DNA of 64,000 nt from assembly GCA_030295235.1 (NCBI GenBank), contig AP026162.1, positions 620,001 to 684,000 on the forward strand. The letters run 5' to 3'. Each line of letters starts with the position of its first letter. Positions within the stretch are counted from its first letter, which is position 1. Below, one piece after another: positions 45,001 through 56,800 of the stretch. The position numbers were made by a program, and so were the translations under genes. The notes below the pieces were generated by a model. It was not told where the DNA came from. It made no database searches and worked only from the letters and a program-made list of their open reading frames with translations. The stretch is from Fistulifera solaris (lineage: Eukaryota; Bacillariophyta; Bacillariophyceae; Naviculales; Stauroneidaceae).

Positions 45001-46437
45001 ATGGAACTTTTCGAGGAGTTACCAGCCCACGAATGGCGATACCGAGTTCCGGAGTTTCGATTACTTCGAGAGCCGGTTCATTTCAAAGAATTGTTAGATG
45101 GTCTGCAAACGCAAAAGTGTCTGATATGGCTTGCAGAGGCAGAAATGTTTGTTACCCACCGCGACGCTGTATGGTGTCATGTGCACGACTTCAAAAGCTG
45201 GTCCTTTTCCGTCTCAAGAAACGACCGGGATGTCTGCCAACATCCGTTCCGATTGTATGCCAAAACGACCACCGTCGTTGAAGACTCAGTGCTGTTCCGT
45301 TTACGCGACGACTACTTCCGCCGCTTGATATTCTCGCACAATGAGTTTCCGTTTGCTCAATTTCCGTTTAGCAAAAGCTTTGTTGGCACCATTCTGGGGT
45401 CCAATCCGAGTAGATGTCACGAATTTCGCGAGTTTGTATTTTCCCCAGAACAGTCGGCTGTGATGGTGAAGCAAGCTACGCCAGTCCAGTTGGTTCTCAC
45501 AGACTGCGAGATTACGGACGAGGGAAAGCTGTTTTCCAAATCATTTAGAAACAGATCCGAAATGTTTGGATCGCTCACTCTCCAGGGCGCGCTACCTATT
45601 CGTGGCATGCACTTCTCGTCGTTCTTACGACAGCTTGATAAAGACTTGGTAACCCTGGATAAATTGAAGATCGAAGGCGCTGTTGTTCCCCGGCTTGATT
45701 GTGCCTTGTTGTCACGAATTAACGTTCAAGAGGTTATTCTACAACGTTGCGTGTTGGAAGACGACGGTGAATCATTGATACATGCGCTATCATGTGGTAC
45801 TACAGCATTTCAGACCTTGTCCGTTGACAGGATACAAGGTGGTTGTTACCGTTCTCAATTTACTTCGTCGTTGAACTGGGTTCCCAACAATCTGCTACTT
45901 TCCATAGGGGACGAAAGGTGCAGGATCAAACATTTGAGAGTTGGTTATCCTTACTTCGATGTTCCGGTATCGCTCATCGATGCGTTGCAGAACAATCAGA
46001 GGCTTGAATCGCTTTGTTTGTACAACCCTAACATACCGATGAATTTTTGGTTACGACTTTTGGACGAAATATCGCGACATCAATCACTGAGTCTCTTTGA
46101 ATTGGAGAATATGTGGAACTTCGATCCCCATAAAATTGCCTTTCTCAAGGAAATGCTTGCCATGAATTTTCGAGTGGAAGTTGTGATAAATCGCGAAATT
46201 AGTATGAAGCAGGACTGGCAGGACCGATGGGATGAAGCCATCGTCCCTCAGCTCTGTTTCAATCGCTTTCGTCGGGGTGTTATCCAATTAGGCACCACGG
46301 TTGATGGGTCGAGTAAAGTTGGCTTGTTTAACGCTGCTCTTCTCAGAAACCAATCTAGCCAGAAACGAATTGGTCTTCTCATGAGCTTTCACGCTGATGT
46401 TTTAGTAAGCTTACTTCAGACTTCCGTCAACGTGTAA
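45001..46437 (+). CDS. leucine-rich-repeat-like protein, unknown function
   Basis: 478-residue intact frame from ATG 45001 (MELFEELPAHEWRYRVPEF). The C-terminal two-thirds has irregular repeats of the type LxxLxIxGxxxxxL (LDKLKIEGAVVPRLDCALLS, INVQEVILQRCVLEDDGESL, NNQRLESLCLYNPNIPMNFW), suggesting a ribonuclease-inhibitor-like LRR solenoid. The N-terminal part (about 1-130) is mixed and unrecognised. No signal peptide or membrane helix, so probably intracellular and protein-binding. The repeats are too diverged for a subfamily call. Confidence 0.65.
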   Translation: MELFEELPAHEWRYRVPEFRLLREPVHFKELLDGLQTQKCLIWLAEAEMFVTHRDAVWCHVHDFKSWSFSVSRNDRDVCQHPFRLYAKTTTVVEDSVLFRLRDDYFRRLIFSHNEFPFAQFPFSKSFVGTILGSNPSRCHEFREFVFSPEQSAVMVKQATPVQLVLTDCEITDEGKLFSKSFRNRSEMFGSLTLQGALPIRGMHFSSFLRQLDKDLVTLDKLKIEGAVVPRLDCALLSRINVQEVILQRCVLEDDGESLIHALSCGTTAFQTLSVDRIQGGCYRSQFTSSLNWVPNNLLLSIGDERCRIKHLRVGYPYFDVPVSLIDALQNNQRLESLCLYNPNIPMNFWLRLLDEISRHQSLSLFELENMWNFDPHKIAFLKEMLAMNFRVEVVINREISMKQDWQDRWDEAIVPQLCFNRFRRGVIQLGTTVDGSSKVGLFNAALLRNQSSQKRIGLLMSFHADVLVSLLQTSVNV

Positions 46438-46928
46438 CAGGTTGTTTGCTAGAAGTTGATCAATGCAATGCATGCATGAATTTTTGTTTTTTCGTCTTTC
46501 ATGTCAACGACATGACTTTCGCTTTTAAATCAAGTTGACAGCATTGTCTTGTGCCTCAAGAGTTTGAAGAACAAAACAAATAATCGAGAGTCCGCGGTCC
46601 TCATGGACTTAGTTCGTGTCGGGAGTCGGGAATCAGAGCTCACGTAGAAATGTTGCGTGGAATAACTACGAGGTAACGCAGAACAGCACCCAACTATAGT
46701 TACAGTACAAACTTGCTGTTCTATCCATAGATACCAAACTTCTTGAGGTGATGCTGGCGCGCACTTTGCGTCGAGTTCGACACTTCTTGTTCCTTGTCAT
46801 CACGAGCTGTGTACCTTCTGTAGAATTTGTACTGCAACGCCACTGCGAATCAATCGAGCCGGAAAATCTCCTCCCACAAAACGAAAATCATCCATTTTCG
46901 CACTTCCGCGCAAACGCTCATCACCGAA
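46438..46928. other. intergenic / histone H1 5' region
   Basis: About 490 bp. A plus frame at 46748-46951 overlaps the H1 start in another frame and is not supported. Nothing else recognised. Confidence 0.45.
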
Positions 46929-47956
46929 ATGTCGACAATCGAGCTCATTAAAGAGGCCATTACGGCTCTAAAAGACCGCACTGGATCTTCCATTGTGGCA
47001 ATCACTAAGTTTATCGAAAGCGAGAAGAAGGTAAGTTTTTGGAAAAGAGTTATCGTGTTTTTTGGAGCAACGAATTTTTCGAGTTGGCGAAAACGCGCGT
47101 TTTTCGTTGACACGGCTCACATACCACCAGCGATAACTCGTTATCGACCCCGATGTTTCTTCTTCCATTCACCTTACTTTTCAAACATCTCTTCAACTTG
47201 ATGATGTGATGTTTTAAGCCGAGTTGGGTGATGGAAGGGAGCGCTAAAGCAGTTTTATATTTGACGTTGAGTTGTACACAAAATTGACGTTGATTTTGTA
47301 CGGGAAATTGTGAGGCATGATTTTACCCCCTTCTCGACGCTTTCGGCAACTCTTTTCACGACCCCTCCTTCATTCGACTGTTACCTTACTCTTTTCTCTT
47401 TTCATTTCAGCAAAATGTCAAGAAGCACATTCTAAAGGCTGCTTTGAAGCGGGGGTCGAAACCGGTACTCTCGTACAGGTCAAAAATTCGTACAAGGTGT
47501 CCGCCGAAGCCAAGAAGAAGCCGACCAAACCTGCTGCTAAGCCCAAGATTGTGAAGAAGGTAAATTTCTTGTCAATTGTTCTTTTTTGTTATTATTTCTT
47601 CTCAAGAATTGATTTTCATTCCGTTGCTTTACCATCAATCATTGTCTAATGACCGGGCTCAACGCTAATGCAGACGACAGAGAAAAAGGTATGTTTGATG
47701 GCTAACAGCGCCGTTCACCTATATCGTTCACTAAAAATCTCTATATTTATGAAATAAACAGCTTGCAACTGGAAAGACAGCAGTGTCTAAGAAGAAAGCT
47801 CCGTCTGCAAAGAAGGCCACAGTCAGCAAGAAGACCGCCCCCGCTGCGTCGAAGAAGAAGACTGTTGCCAAAGCGCCTGCTGCCAGCAAGAAGAAGGCGG
47901 CATCGTCTAAGAAGAAAGTCGCGACGAAGGCAAAAGTTGCTGCGAAGAAGCAGTAA
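46929..47956 (+). CDS. linker histone H1, 4 exons including a 15-nt exon (one frame break)
   Basis: Binds linker DNA between nucleosomes. Exons: 46929-47030, 47411-47559, 47674-47688 and 47762-47956, with GT-AG introns of 380, 114 and 73 bp. Exons 1-2 encode the globular winged-helix domain (ELIKEAITALKDRTGSSIVA ... KKHILKAALKRGVETGTLVQ). Exon 3 adds only TTEKK. Exon 4 is the Lys/Ala-rich tail with SKKKA/AKKA repeats ending AAKKQ. A run of five G at 47451-47455 must be six to keep the globular domain in frame. Exons then sum to 154 codons including the stop. Small size is usual for protist H1. Confidence 0.85.
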
Positions 47957-48335
47957 GCAAGGAGCTGGGAGCATGTCCATTCGTTCTTTGATAATCACCC
48001 GTTGCATGTTGATGTTTGTATGATACATTGGAAAGATAGACTGTACCTGTTTGGTCTCAATAACCAGTAAAACTAAAAATACCGTCTATGGAATTAGATT
48101 TATCTCGTAAGAGCTAGAGAGGGCTGCGTTCATGCCCGTTGCGGAGGATTTAGGACATGGCATCGCGTAGATATAGCAAGGATACTTTGGCGTCTTTCCG
48201 TTCTGGTTCCTACCCAGCTACTCAGATTAGCCGTAATCCTGCTTTGGCCGTGTATCAAAGTTATTCACAAGTTTCAAGCACCCAAAGTATACGAAAGCAC
48301 TCTGGTTTTAGTTTCTCTGCGCCTCCCCTCTTAGT

Positions 48336-48362
48336 TTTCGGTCTCGGTCTCGGTCTCGGTCT
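48336..48362. repeat. GGTCTC hexanucleotide tandem repeat (about 4 units)
   Basis: Head-to-tail TCGGTC/GGTCTC units directly visible in noncoding sequence. Confidence 0.85.
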
Positions 48363-48578
48363 ATCCTTTACCGGAAAGACAGGAATAGAGCATGTACTTA
48401 AGATAGTACACTCTACTGGATACTCAAGTAGCCAACGGATAATTTTGCCTTAAATTAACAGATAAACTCATAGTGGGATGCCACTTTAATTGTTCAACTA
48501 AGATAGCTTGTTTTTTACTTAGCTTTATGCGTGCTACTGAGGCTACGCGGGCGCGATTAATTGATGAAATAATATGTC

Positions 48579-48604
48579 GCGCAAAGCGCAAAGGTGCTTT
48601 GCGC
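48579..48604. repeat. perfect 9-bp hairpin
   Basis: GCGCAAAGC, an 8-nt loop, then GCTTTGCGC, about 120 bp before the PEN-2 start. No T-tract or tRNA-like features. Function unknown. Confidence 0.7.
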
Positions 48605-48726
48605 AACGAAGAAACGAACACGATGACAGATCACGACGAGGACTTGTTCGTATTAACATTCTCGTCGCCTTTCTTGTTAAATCTTCTTAATAACTTCTTC
48701 TTGGTCGACTACATTGTACAGCGACA

Positions 48727-49143
48727 ATGCGGACTGACATTCTTTCACAGCGACTTTTCTATGTTGGAGGTTTCGGCTTGCCTTGGTTGTGGATTGTTCA
48801 CGTTCTGTATTGGAGAGGAAACAAAGAAGGAAGTTCAAGCGAAGGTCTACTAAATCCAGATGATCGTAAGTACAGCTTTAGTAGCAGCAATATCGAAATG
48901 GCATCGGTCGTCTAATCTTTAATTCGCTACGCCGCAGACTTTCACGACGAGCCGACAGAAATGTCAGCAGATGAGATTAAAGAAGCAGCAGCGAAATGGG
49001 TAAATCGATGCAGAATGTGCTCTGGGCTTTTTATCATAGCGTGGATTGTATGGATTGTTTCGGCGCAGCTGCTGAGAGGTATTGTTTTTCCGACTACGTG
49101 GTATATGCTAAGTCCAAATGATTCAGCCGTAACAGGGTGGTAG
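48727..49143 (+). CDS. PEN2: PEN-2, gamma-secretase subunit, 2 exons
   Basis: PEN-2 is the small subunit that triggers presenilin maturation in the gamma-secretase intramembrane protease. Exon 1 (48727-48865) and exon 2 (48938-49143) join across a 72-bp GT-AG intron to give about 114 residues (human PEN-2 has 101). The first hydrophobic segment RLFYVGGFGLPWLWIVHVLY lines up with the conserved RKYYLGGFAFLPFLW region. The second, CRMCSGLFIIAWIVWIVSAQ, follows a hydrophilic loop (DDHFHDEPTEMSADEIKEAA). A short polar C-terminus follows, as in the family. The N-terminal few residues before the first segment are short, so the true start may lie upstream in an unrecognised exon. Confidence 0.72.
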
Positions 49144-49390
49144 TCGGGTTTGTTGTCATCGACGACACAAAATGATATGTCAGAACAATAGGCGAAACGG
49201 CATCTCGTTGATGTCTATAACGGCTGATTCATTAAATACTGAGTTTCTCAGTATACAAATACTTTCATTATTGCTTTGCCGATGATGCAATCGCAGATCA
49301 AATACGTGTATGTGAAAATTCTACTCCGTATAGCATATGTACTGTTCGAATGACTACATTTTTGAGTTTAAAACTAGTACGATGTTTAAA

Positions 49391-51126
49391 TCAAACGTCG
49401 TTCGCAGCTCTCAGCAGGTCAGGCTTGGCTCGGAGCACTGCAAAAAGCGTTGTGCGGGCCCCTTCCTCTCGTCGGAGAATTCGGCTGGATGGCACGTGAT
49501 GAGAGCCGAGTTCATTGTCACCAGTGCTGTGGCGCTCGTTTGCAAGCAGAGCTAGCACATGCGGATAAAGAGCGGGCGCAATGATCTTTTCGCTATGAAG
49601 AGCTGGTGGATGGGCTTTCATCAAAGTGCGAAGACCATCGTCCCAGGTTCTTACCCCCGCCTTCAGTGCCAGCACCAGCGGAAGCCTTCCATTCTGCCCG
49701 TGAGGTGTGAATGCTCCTTCTGGAAATCGCTCTAGTAGAAGCTTGATAACTTTGTCAAAAGGATTCGTTGTCTGTGAAACGGTTGCTGACGAAAAGAAGC
49801 TCATCGCTTCGGAGAGGACGCTCAAGTCATCAGCATTTGCATCTGCTGGGACCGCCATGGCCGCGGCTGCTGCCATGAAGCTAGGATGCGTTTCGTTGAG
49901 ACGAGAAAGAAATGACGATGCAGTGGCTGCTATGTGAATGGGGAGGTTTCCTTCCTCATCCATCTCGCGGACTTGATGCGGATGAAGAGATAAGGCAAGA
50001 CGGATAATTTCTGGTGGGCATCCGTAGCCAGTCAGCCCCACAGATGCATGAACAATACGAAATTGTCGACGCCCGTGCTTGGAGTTGCTACTTTTCTCTT
50101 CTTCGCTGTCTTCTACTGAAGGGAAAGAAGCTTGAATTGACTTCCCAAACAAGCTGGGCTTCGGGCTGGTTGCCGCAATACATTCCGTCGCCCAAGACGC
50201 TGCCTCTTTGCGACGGCTGCTTCGCCCGGCGATCGACAGCCCTGCTCGTGTAAGCTGCGAAAATACTTGCTTTCTCGCTTCAACCTCTCTTCCGCTAACC
50301 GGGCTATGATCCATCCGGCTCGCTTCCATAGATCGCCAAGATTGACATGAACTGTCATGGCTGCTGCCAGAGCAGCCTTCTCGGGTATATCTTGGTGTTG
50401 ACGATGGAGGCTGTCGACTCTTGCAATCACCACTTTGACACGCTCCCTGTATCGCCGGAAGAGAAGTGCGAGCGGTGTCTGACCAGTGGCATCTTTCATG
50501 CCCAAGACATTCACTTCAACTTGTGGCCCTGTGCCGCTTGATAAGTACGTCTCGTCTTCTTCGATGTCATCGAAATCTTCTTCCAAAGCACATTGATTCT
50601 CCGATCCCATCCTGAGGTTACCTTCTTTGATCGATTCCTCGAAAAGCAAGCGAAAGGCATCAATTTCCAGGCCTCGAAAAGACATGCATGCATAATGTAT
50701 AGGGGCTCTCCCCATTCTGGAGAGGTCAGCCGTCGGAGAGACACTCTTTCCTTCCGAGTGGCTGTGCTGCTTGGCACATTCTATCAAGGCCCTCACCGAT
50801 TGAGCCGAGCAGCGATGGCTTGCGGCAACGTGCAATGGCGTCGCACCTTCGTGGTTCGAGATTCGACTGGCGGCGCGTAACGCCAAGATGACAGCCGGAG
50901 GAGGATCCAATCGACATGCTACATGCAGCGGAGTATTTCCAGTTACCTCGTCTTGATAAAGAATTTCGGAGGGATGCTTACGAGCACGACGAATAACCTC
51001 TTCCCAAGACTGGTTTTGGATCAGGCAGATGAGAGTCGATGGATGGAAGTGACGCATGCGACGCAGACGTCGCTGAGCGAAAGAATAAATAGGATTTCCG
51101 CGGAGATCAGTAAGCAAGTGCCTCAT
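49391..51126 (-). CDS. ankyrin-repeat protein (one frame break)
   Basis: Protein-interaction scaffold of unknown target, about 578 residues after correction. Ankyrin repeats are plain near the N-terminus (TGNTPLHVACRLDPPPAVIL, GATPLHVAASHRCSAQSVRA, GRAPIHYACMSF), with further ones at TGQTPLALLFRR, in the C-terminal half (EEGNLPIHIAATASSFLSRL) and at NGRLPLVLALKAG. The halves are in different frames that meet in a run of four A on the + strand (50260-50263); five gives KYFSQLTRAG and a continuous protein. No signal or membrane segment. The layout, with repeats interrupted by long acidic or Ala-rich inserts, is one I associate with diatom ankyrin proteins (memory, unchecked). Confidence 0.78.
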
Positions 51127-52420
51127 TTTTCAAGTCAATGGTGGTCGCTGGGATGTCGAGGAGTGATATGTGATGCTATTTTACGAAAGGAATTTGCTTA
51201 CGGTGGGTATTATCAAGACCAAATGGCTGACTTTTGTCAAGAATGATCTCGAGAACTTCCTTGAGCTTTTGCCTGACAGAACAGGAAAATATAATGGAGG
51301 GAGGTTCGGAATCACGAATATCTGGCCTCTACTATGTACAGTAAACCTTACCTGGTACCAGGTAGTTGAAGTGTCAAGCGGTAATCAGATTGTTGCCGGC
51401 CGGATCTATTTTTTGTTTTCCATTTAGTACTTTTTCTTCTACTGTTAATTTTGACTAGGTTTTTGAGTCCCGATTGGGGATTGGGGCTGCGTTGCGCGTT
51501 GCAGCCTATGACGCTTCATGATTATTTGATCAATGCGTCTAGCTAGAGATCCTCTAGTCTAAAATATTATTCGACGCTAGCGCAAGCGGAAATTGTTGTT
51601 GAGGTGACATCTGGTTCCGACAATAATAATGATGTTTCATGACTCGACTGAAATGCAGTCGTGATGAAATACGAAAAAAGTAGTAAAATATTTTAAAAAC
51701 AACGTTTCGAATTCTTTTTGAAGTACAAGTATCAATGCGTGTAATCAAAGACTGCTAAAAAGACTATCTCCGTGCCACAACAACAAATAGAGCGCAAAAC
51801 ATCGGGCGAAGGAACGAAGTATACGTAGCATCGTCGCTCAAAGGTCAAAGGAACGTGACTCATGACTGAATTGCAGTCTTGGATAATTTGAGATACACTT
51901 TGGTCTATAGTAAAGCTGTTGTCCTAGTTTTTGAATCAGACGGAAATTCTGACAGACTTTAGAAATGTCGCACTTATTCTTGATTTGACACTAGATCTAG
52001 TCTATCTAGAGGCGCCGGCTGCGGATATTTTTTCGTACTCGCCCTTCCCGAACGCGGGCACAATAATCGATAAATAACTATGAATACATTATTCGAGTAC
52101 GGAGAGGCGAGACGATTAGACATACCTGGTGCCATCAAGAAGATGAAGTGAACCATCGAGGTCTAAAGGGCAGCTGGAGCTTGTCGGTTGCCAATCTGTT
52201 AGCTTATTCATCAAGCGGTCAAACCGATAGTTGCCTCTAGCTACGTTTCAGACGCATAAATGAATCATGCTATACATATATAATATAATCGCTGCTTGCT
52301 TTTGAGGGTCACCTTAATTCACTAGACGGACTAGTTATTGCTTTGTCATGAATTCAGAAAAATTGCGATACGGCAAAGGTGCTACCAGAAACATGAATGA
52401 GATTCATCATCATCGAAGTA
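51127..52420. other. intergenic; palindromic elements only
   Basis: 1.3 kb with no supportable gene. It holds the 16-bp palindrome at 51349-51364 and two related CATGACT...GCAGTC elements at 51638-51663 and 51861-51880. A plus frame at 51170-51427 has no family resemblance. Confidence 0.45.
51349..51364. promoter_or_regulatory. 16-bp perfect palindrome TACCTGGTACCAGGTA (two overlapping motif copies)
   Basis: Two overlapping copies of the recurrent 9-mer in inverted orientation, 223 bp upstream of the ankyrin-protein start (minus). Perfect two-fold symmetry suggests binding by a dimeric factor (inference). Confidence 0.5.
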
Positions 52421-53490
52421 TTATAGTGCGCTCAACTTGTCCCATGCTACCTGTCCGATTGCGGCATCTTGCGCTCCTGTTCCTGTCAAATCGACAACGA
52501 TCAGTTCGTCGCCCTCTCTTCCTGGTTTCCCATTCACCAACTCTCCAAGTTCCGCGTAAACATCGGCTTCCGTCATGGCGCCTTCTTTCAAGGCGGATCG
52601 TAGTTCGCCAACTTTGGACGTCTGCTTTGTCAAATCACTAATATATTTGCTAGCCTTCAAAACGTCGACGGGAATTTCTTGTTTCGTCGGTTGATCACTT
52701 CCCGAAGCAATAATAGTTGTACCCGGACGTAAATCATTGAGCTCTAATACAGTATTTCCACCGGGCGTCTGAGTGAAAATCACATTCGACATACCACACA
52801 GCTCAGCCGAAGACTTGGCCACTTGAAAGTCTAATCCGAGTTCGGCACTCATATCTGCTGCGAACTCCTCGGCTCCAGCGAGCCCATAAGCAACCCCTTG
52901 AAGTTCGGTCTTACGGCCTTCGCGGCACGTGCCATATTCCTAGCAATTGCTCCACAACCAATGAATCCTATCGTTAAATCGTCCTCCGGTCCAGTGGTAT
53001 ATTTGAGCGATACAGCACCTGCCGCACCTGTTCGAAGGTCCGTCATGAAGCGATTTTCCTGGAAGACTGCCAAGGGGGCGCCGGTCACAGCATCTACGAC
53101 AATGAAAACTCCGGAGCCTGCCGGTAAGTTTTTCTCTAGGTTCTTGTAAAAGGACACACAGGCTAGTTTGACGGTGAATGTTTTCGTTCCGGAAACGTAT
53201 CCACCTTTGATGTGACAGTCCCCCGGACCAGCAGCAGCTGTTTCATGGATTCCGATATGCATAGGCATAGGGACATCGACTTCTCCTTTAGCCAAAGCAC
53301 CAAACGCAGATTCGACGGATTCGATGGCGTCGGCGACCGAAAGATTGGACGTGACAGTTTCGTAGTCAAACAAACGCGGCGCAGGGAAAGCGGAGGTTGC
53401 CAGGGTGCGGCGGCTCGCTGCAACAGAGCATGACGTGAACTTTCCCGCGTTACGGATCAAGTGACGAGATGTAAGAGAGAAGAAAGTCAT
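52421..53490 (-). CDS. ornithine cyclodeaminase / mu-crystallin family NAD(P)-dependent enzyme (one frame break)
   Basis: Family members deaminate ornithine to proline, reduce imines or ketimines, or bind NADPH. The leader MTFFSLTSRHLIRNAGKFTS with later Arg and Ser fits a mitochondrial presequence. The catalytic domain carries VDVPMPMHIGIHE, CHIKGGYVSGTKTFTVKLAC and ENRFMTDLRTGAAGAVS, typical of the family. The Rossmann fold opens with TIGFIGCGAIARNMARAA. The run at 52893-52896 (four C on the + strand) must be five to join NFKG with VAYGLAGAEEFAADM; the C-terminal half then reads on with VIFTQTPGGNTVLE. Corrected length is about 356 residues. Exact substrate unknown. Confidence 0.82.
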
Positions 53491-53851
53491 GTTGATATTT
53501 TAGTCAATTATAGATCCTTGAATAACTTCATCGATCAATTCAATCAAAATCAATAGCAAGAACACGCAGCATGTTCGAGAGATCTTTTTCGTCGTACGTG
53601 GCAACCTCGACGTCATGTTTGCGTCACTTCCGTTCCCGGTGCGATAAAAGGTACAATACATTTCCGTCCGTCTGCATTCCGAATTCCTATCGTCTGCCTG
53701 CCTGTCGGACGTATCGCAAGCATTCAAACAAAATACCAGGTAATATTCATTCCACCCGATAACAAACCATGATGAGATCATTGAGCATTAGCATTGCCTT
53801 GTAGCTCTATTTCCTCATATCAAACTCGCGTCCGTACCTTTTAAGATCATA
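53491..53851. promoter_or_regulatory. bidirectional promoter region
   Basis: 361 bp between divergent starts, no gene. Contains TACCAGGTA at 53734-53742, 110 bp from the plus start and 244 bp from the minus start. Confidence 0.5.
53734..53742. promoter_or_regulatory. TACCAGGTA motif copy
   Basis: Member of the recurrent motif in a divergent promoter (cyclodeaminase family enzyme / large repeat protein). Confidence 0.4.
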
Positions 53852-56800
53852 ATGGATCAATTTTTGAAGAGATATTCACTGCGGAGGAAGGCTCGCCTCG
53901 GGAAGAATTCCTACGTCGTCTCGATTGTGCGAAGCGGTTGGTTTTGGAGGGAGACCTGAATACGCGCTCCCGTGTCGATATTAAGACGAGTTTATATCGC
54001 CTTTCTCGTCGATCTCCGTGGCTTGTCGATCAGGGCTTAATTAGCGTTCACCACGAGCAAGAGATGGCCATGGCTTGCTTTTTTTTGGGAATTTGGAAAA
54101 CTTTTCAAGTTAAGGACAGTTCTTGAATCCTTCGCCAGATCGGTTTCTCTCCTTCGAAACCTCAGTGGCACATTTCTAGAACTTTATTTGGAGCCCGACT
54201 TCTCTTTTGCTAAGTTATTTGACGAAACTGGCAGCGGCATATTCTCGTTGCCTGGGATTCTCATGGAGGCCTCTCCTCTGATCAATCGCTTCGGCGAGCC
54301 AGACAATCGACAAATAGAGTTTCGGAATCAGCGCTGGGAAATTCCGCTAGTTTACATGCTTTGCGGTGCTGGTTTGGAACTGTATCGTGGTACATCGTCA
54401 ATGGCGGAGGTATTTCATACGCTCAGGGCGTCTCTCAACAAGCTGTCGTTTACGTTGCAATCTAGCCGAGATGCTGGACTGGCTTTGTTCATGCTAGATT
54501 CGTTCTTGTTGGATAATAAAGCTGGAAAAGCTTTACCAGGGATGACTTTGGAACTTGTCAAAAGACTCTTGCTGTCCAAAGGTTTGTGGATCGTTTTTGT
54601 ACGACGTATCTTGTCATTGTCTCTGACATCATTTTTGTTTCAGTTATTCCAGCTTGCACACCGCTGCAAAGGCTGCTTGTCTTTCGCAGACGGATATCAA
54701 CGCAAGATGCATACAACTTCTGTTGAGCTCTGAGTGTGACCATATATATACAATCGGGGACGATCTGCTTCGTTCATTTTCTATAGGGCCTTACATCAAA
54801 GAGTTGGAGAAAAAGAAAGAATCTATTATCAATCATAGCATCTCACAAACGATGCGCGCTGACATTCTGCAGCCGTCTTATGCCTTGCACGCTTTCATTG
54901 AGTATAGAATCATGTTTGGTCGCACGTTTGAAGCGATTCAAATGGCTTCAGAAATGGAACAACATCAATTTATTTTCGGTCAACGGGCGGTTGAAGATGC
55001 TTACAAACTTATCGTCAACTATTACTTTCAGTCGAACATGCTACTCTACGGAACATGGCAAAGTAGTTACGCTCAAGAATACCTCCATTTTACCGGCGTG
55101 CTTGGCTTTGAAGTTCTCCTTCAAACAGTTGCTAGCCTTCCAACCTATTTTCCAGCGTCGCATTATACTTCTGAAGAGCGACACTATATTTCGACGCAAT
55201 GCACAAAAAGCGTGATTTCTCTCTTGGTTCACAAACGTGGAGAACGAACGGCGATTAGTCTAATGTCAAAGTACATGCCCGATTTCATTCCTGAATTTAC
55301 GGATATTGACAAGGGCATTGATTGGGCCAAACGAATCATGAAACAGGCCAATCCTATTCCAACTTCAATTGAGTTAGAAGAAATTGGTCCTTTGGTGAGA
55401 GCAAAACTATATTCCTTTATGGGCAGGATGGACGAAGTAGAGGAGTCATCTGAATCGGTCATGGAGCAGGAGGAGGATGAAGAAAGCGTGCCGTCCACTA
55501 GCAATGTGGAAGTGAACGTGTTGGGAGGCACTGAAGGAGCCATTTCACAAGGAGAAGATGGATATGACGCGGAAGATAGCCAGGACCACAGCCTGACTGA
55601 AGATGATGACGAGCCGCGTACGCCCTCGCTTTCTGGGATTGCAGCTACATTGATTCATAATAAGAGGAAGATCGAAACTGACGACTTTTCTTCGGAGCAT
55701 CCAAATGCATCCTTGCAACTAGATCCGGGGTATGATGCAGATAGTCAAGGTCAAACAGATATCGAAGAAGCTAGAAAAACAAAGAAGTGCAAAGTGGAAA
55801 CTGGCTACGAAGGCGGCGAAAGTCAGGGACATACTGATGAGGAGGAAGAGGAGGAGGAAGCTTCAAGAGAGAACATAGCTGACGAAAATATTGCCGGATC
55901 ATTATCTTCTGCTTTAGCGGAGACAGAATTACAGAGACACGGTACTCTAAATGGCGTGTCTCGTGCGAGAGACGAGACACCATCTGATGGCATGAGTGCT
56001 GCTGATGAGCTTACAAGTTGCCATGATGAAGATATTGGTGCGGAGTCGTCAGAACTAGATGAGGGTAATGGACCAGCCGCTCCTATGAATTTACCAGCAT
56101 CTGTTTCACAACCACGAGGTTCAGTATTGGTTCAGTATGCAACGGAAGCACAGCAAAATTTTTTGTCAGGGCGACTATCGTTCGTCAATAGCTCTTTCGC
56201 GACCGACGACGCTGTCTTAGATAGTGCCTCTCAAGCTGCAAGCATTGAATCTATGGATGTGTCGGAAGCAGGGCACTCTGTTGAGGACCATGGGTCTAAT
56301 ATTAATCTATACGCTGGTGTAAGTGCCGAGCTTGCACAAGAATTTAACCATCAGAATGATGCTGGCGCACACGAGAACGTTCATGACTCCAGCCTGCCGA
56401 CCATGGAAAGGAATCACTTGCAAAGTGAAATGAATAAAAATGGCAAAGATGACGATTCTAAGCACGTTTGGATGGAGCGTGGTTCCGAGCAGAATGGACG
56501 AGATGAAAAGTTTTTCGAAAGTGACGCGTCGACTGATCAGGTCACACAATTGGATCAGCCAGTGATGGTATCGGCGTGGAAACGTCCGTTTGCTGATATG
56601 GAAAACGACAACGATGAATACGATATAAGCACCAAGCGAGCTGCATCTATTGTAGCAGACGCTTCAACGGAAGAACCGATGGAAAAGAGGCCGCGTCGCG
56701 AATGTTTTTCCAACGACGACGCAAAAACATTCGAAGATAGCAATGACTTGAACTTATATAGGTCCACTCGAACCGATGGCAGTCAGCAACCGTCTCATAT

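Larger units (their letters stand above)
47957..48726. other. intergenic with hexanucleotide repeat and hairpin
   Basis: 770 bp. A plus frame at 48157-48453 owes part of its length to a GGTCTC tandem repeat (about 48336-48362, giving GLGLGLGL) and resembles no family. A perfect 9-bp stem GCGCAAAGC/GCTTTGCGC with an 8-nt loop lies at 48579-48604. An ATG at 48623 (MTDHDEDLF) could be an upstream PEN-2 start only with an intron or frame correction. Confidence 0.45.

Noticed and set aside
48157-48453. 98-codon plus frame with a Gly-Leu repeat
   Set aside because: The Gly-Leu run is the GGTCTC tandem repeat. The remainder has no family resemblance and the frame lies between two well-supported genes.
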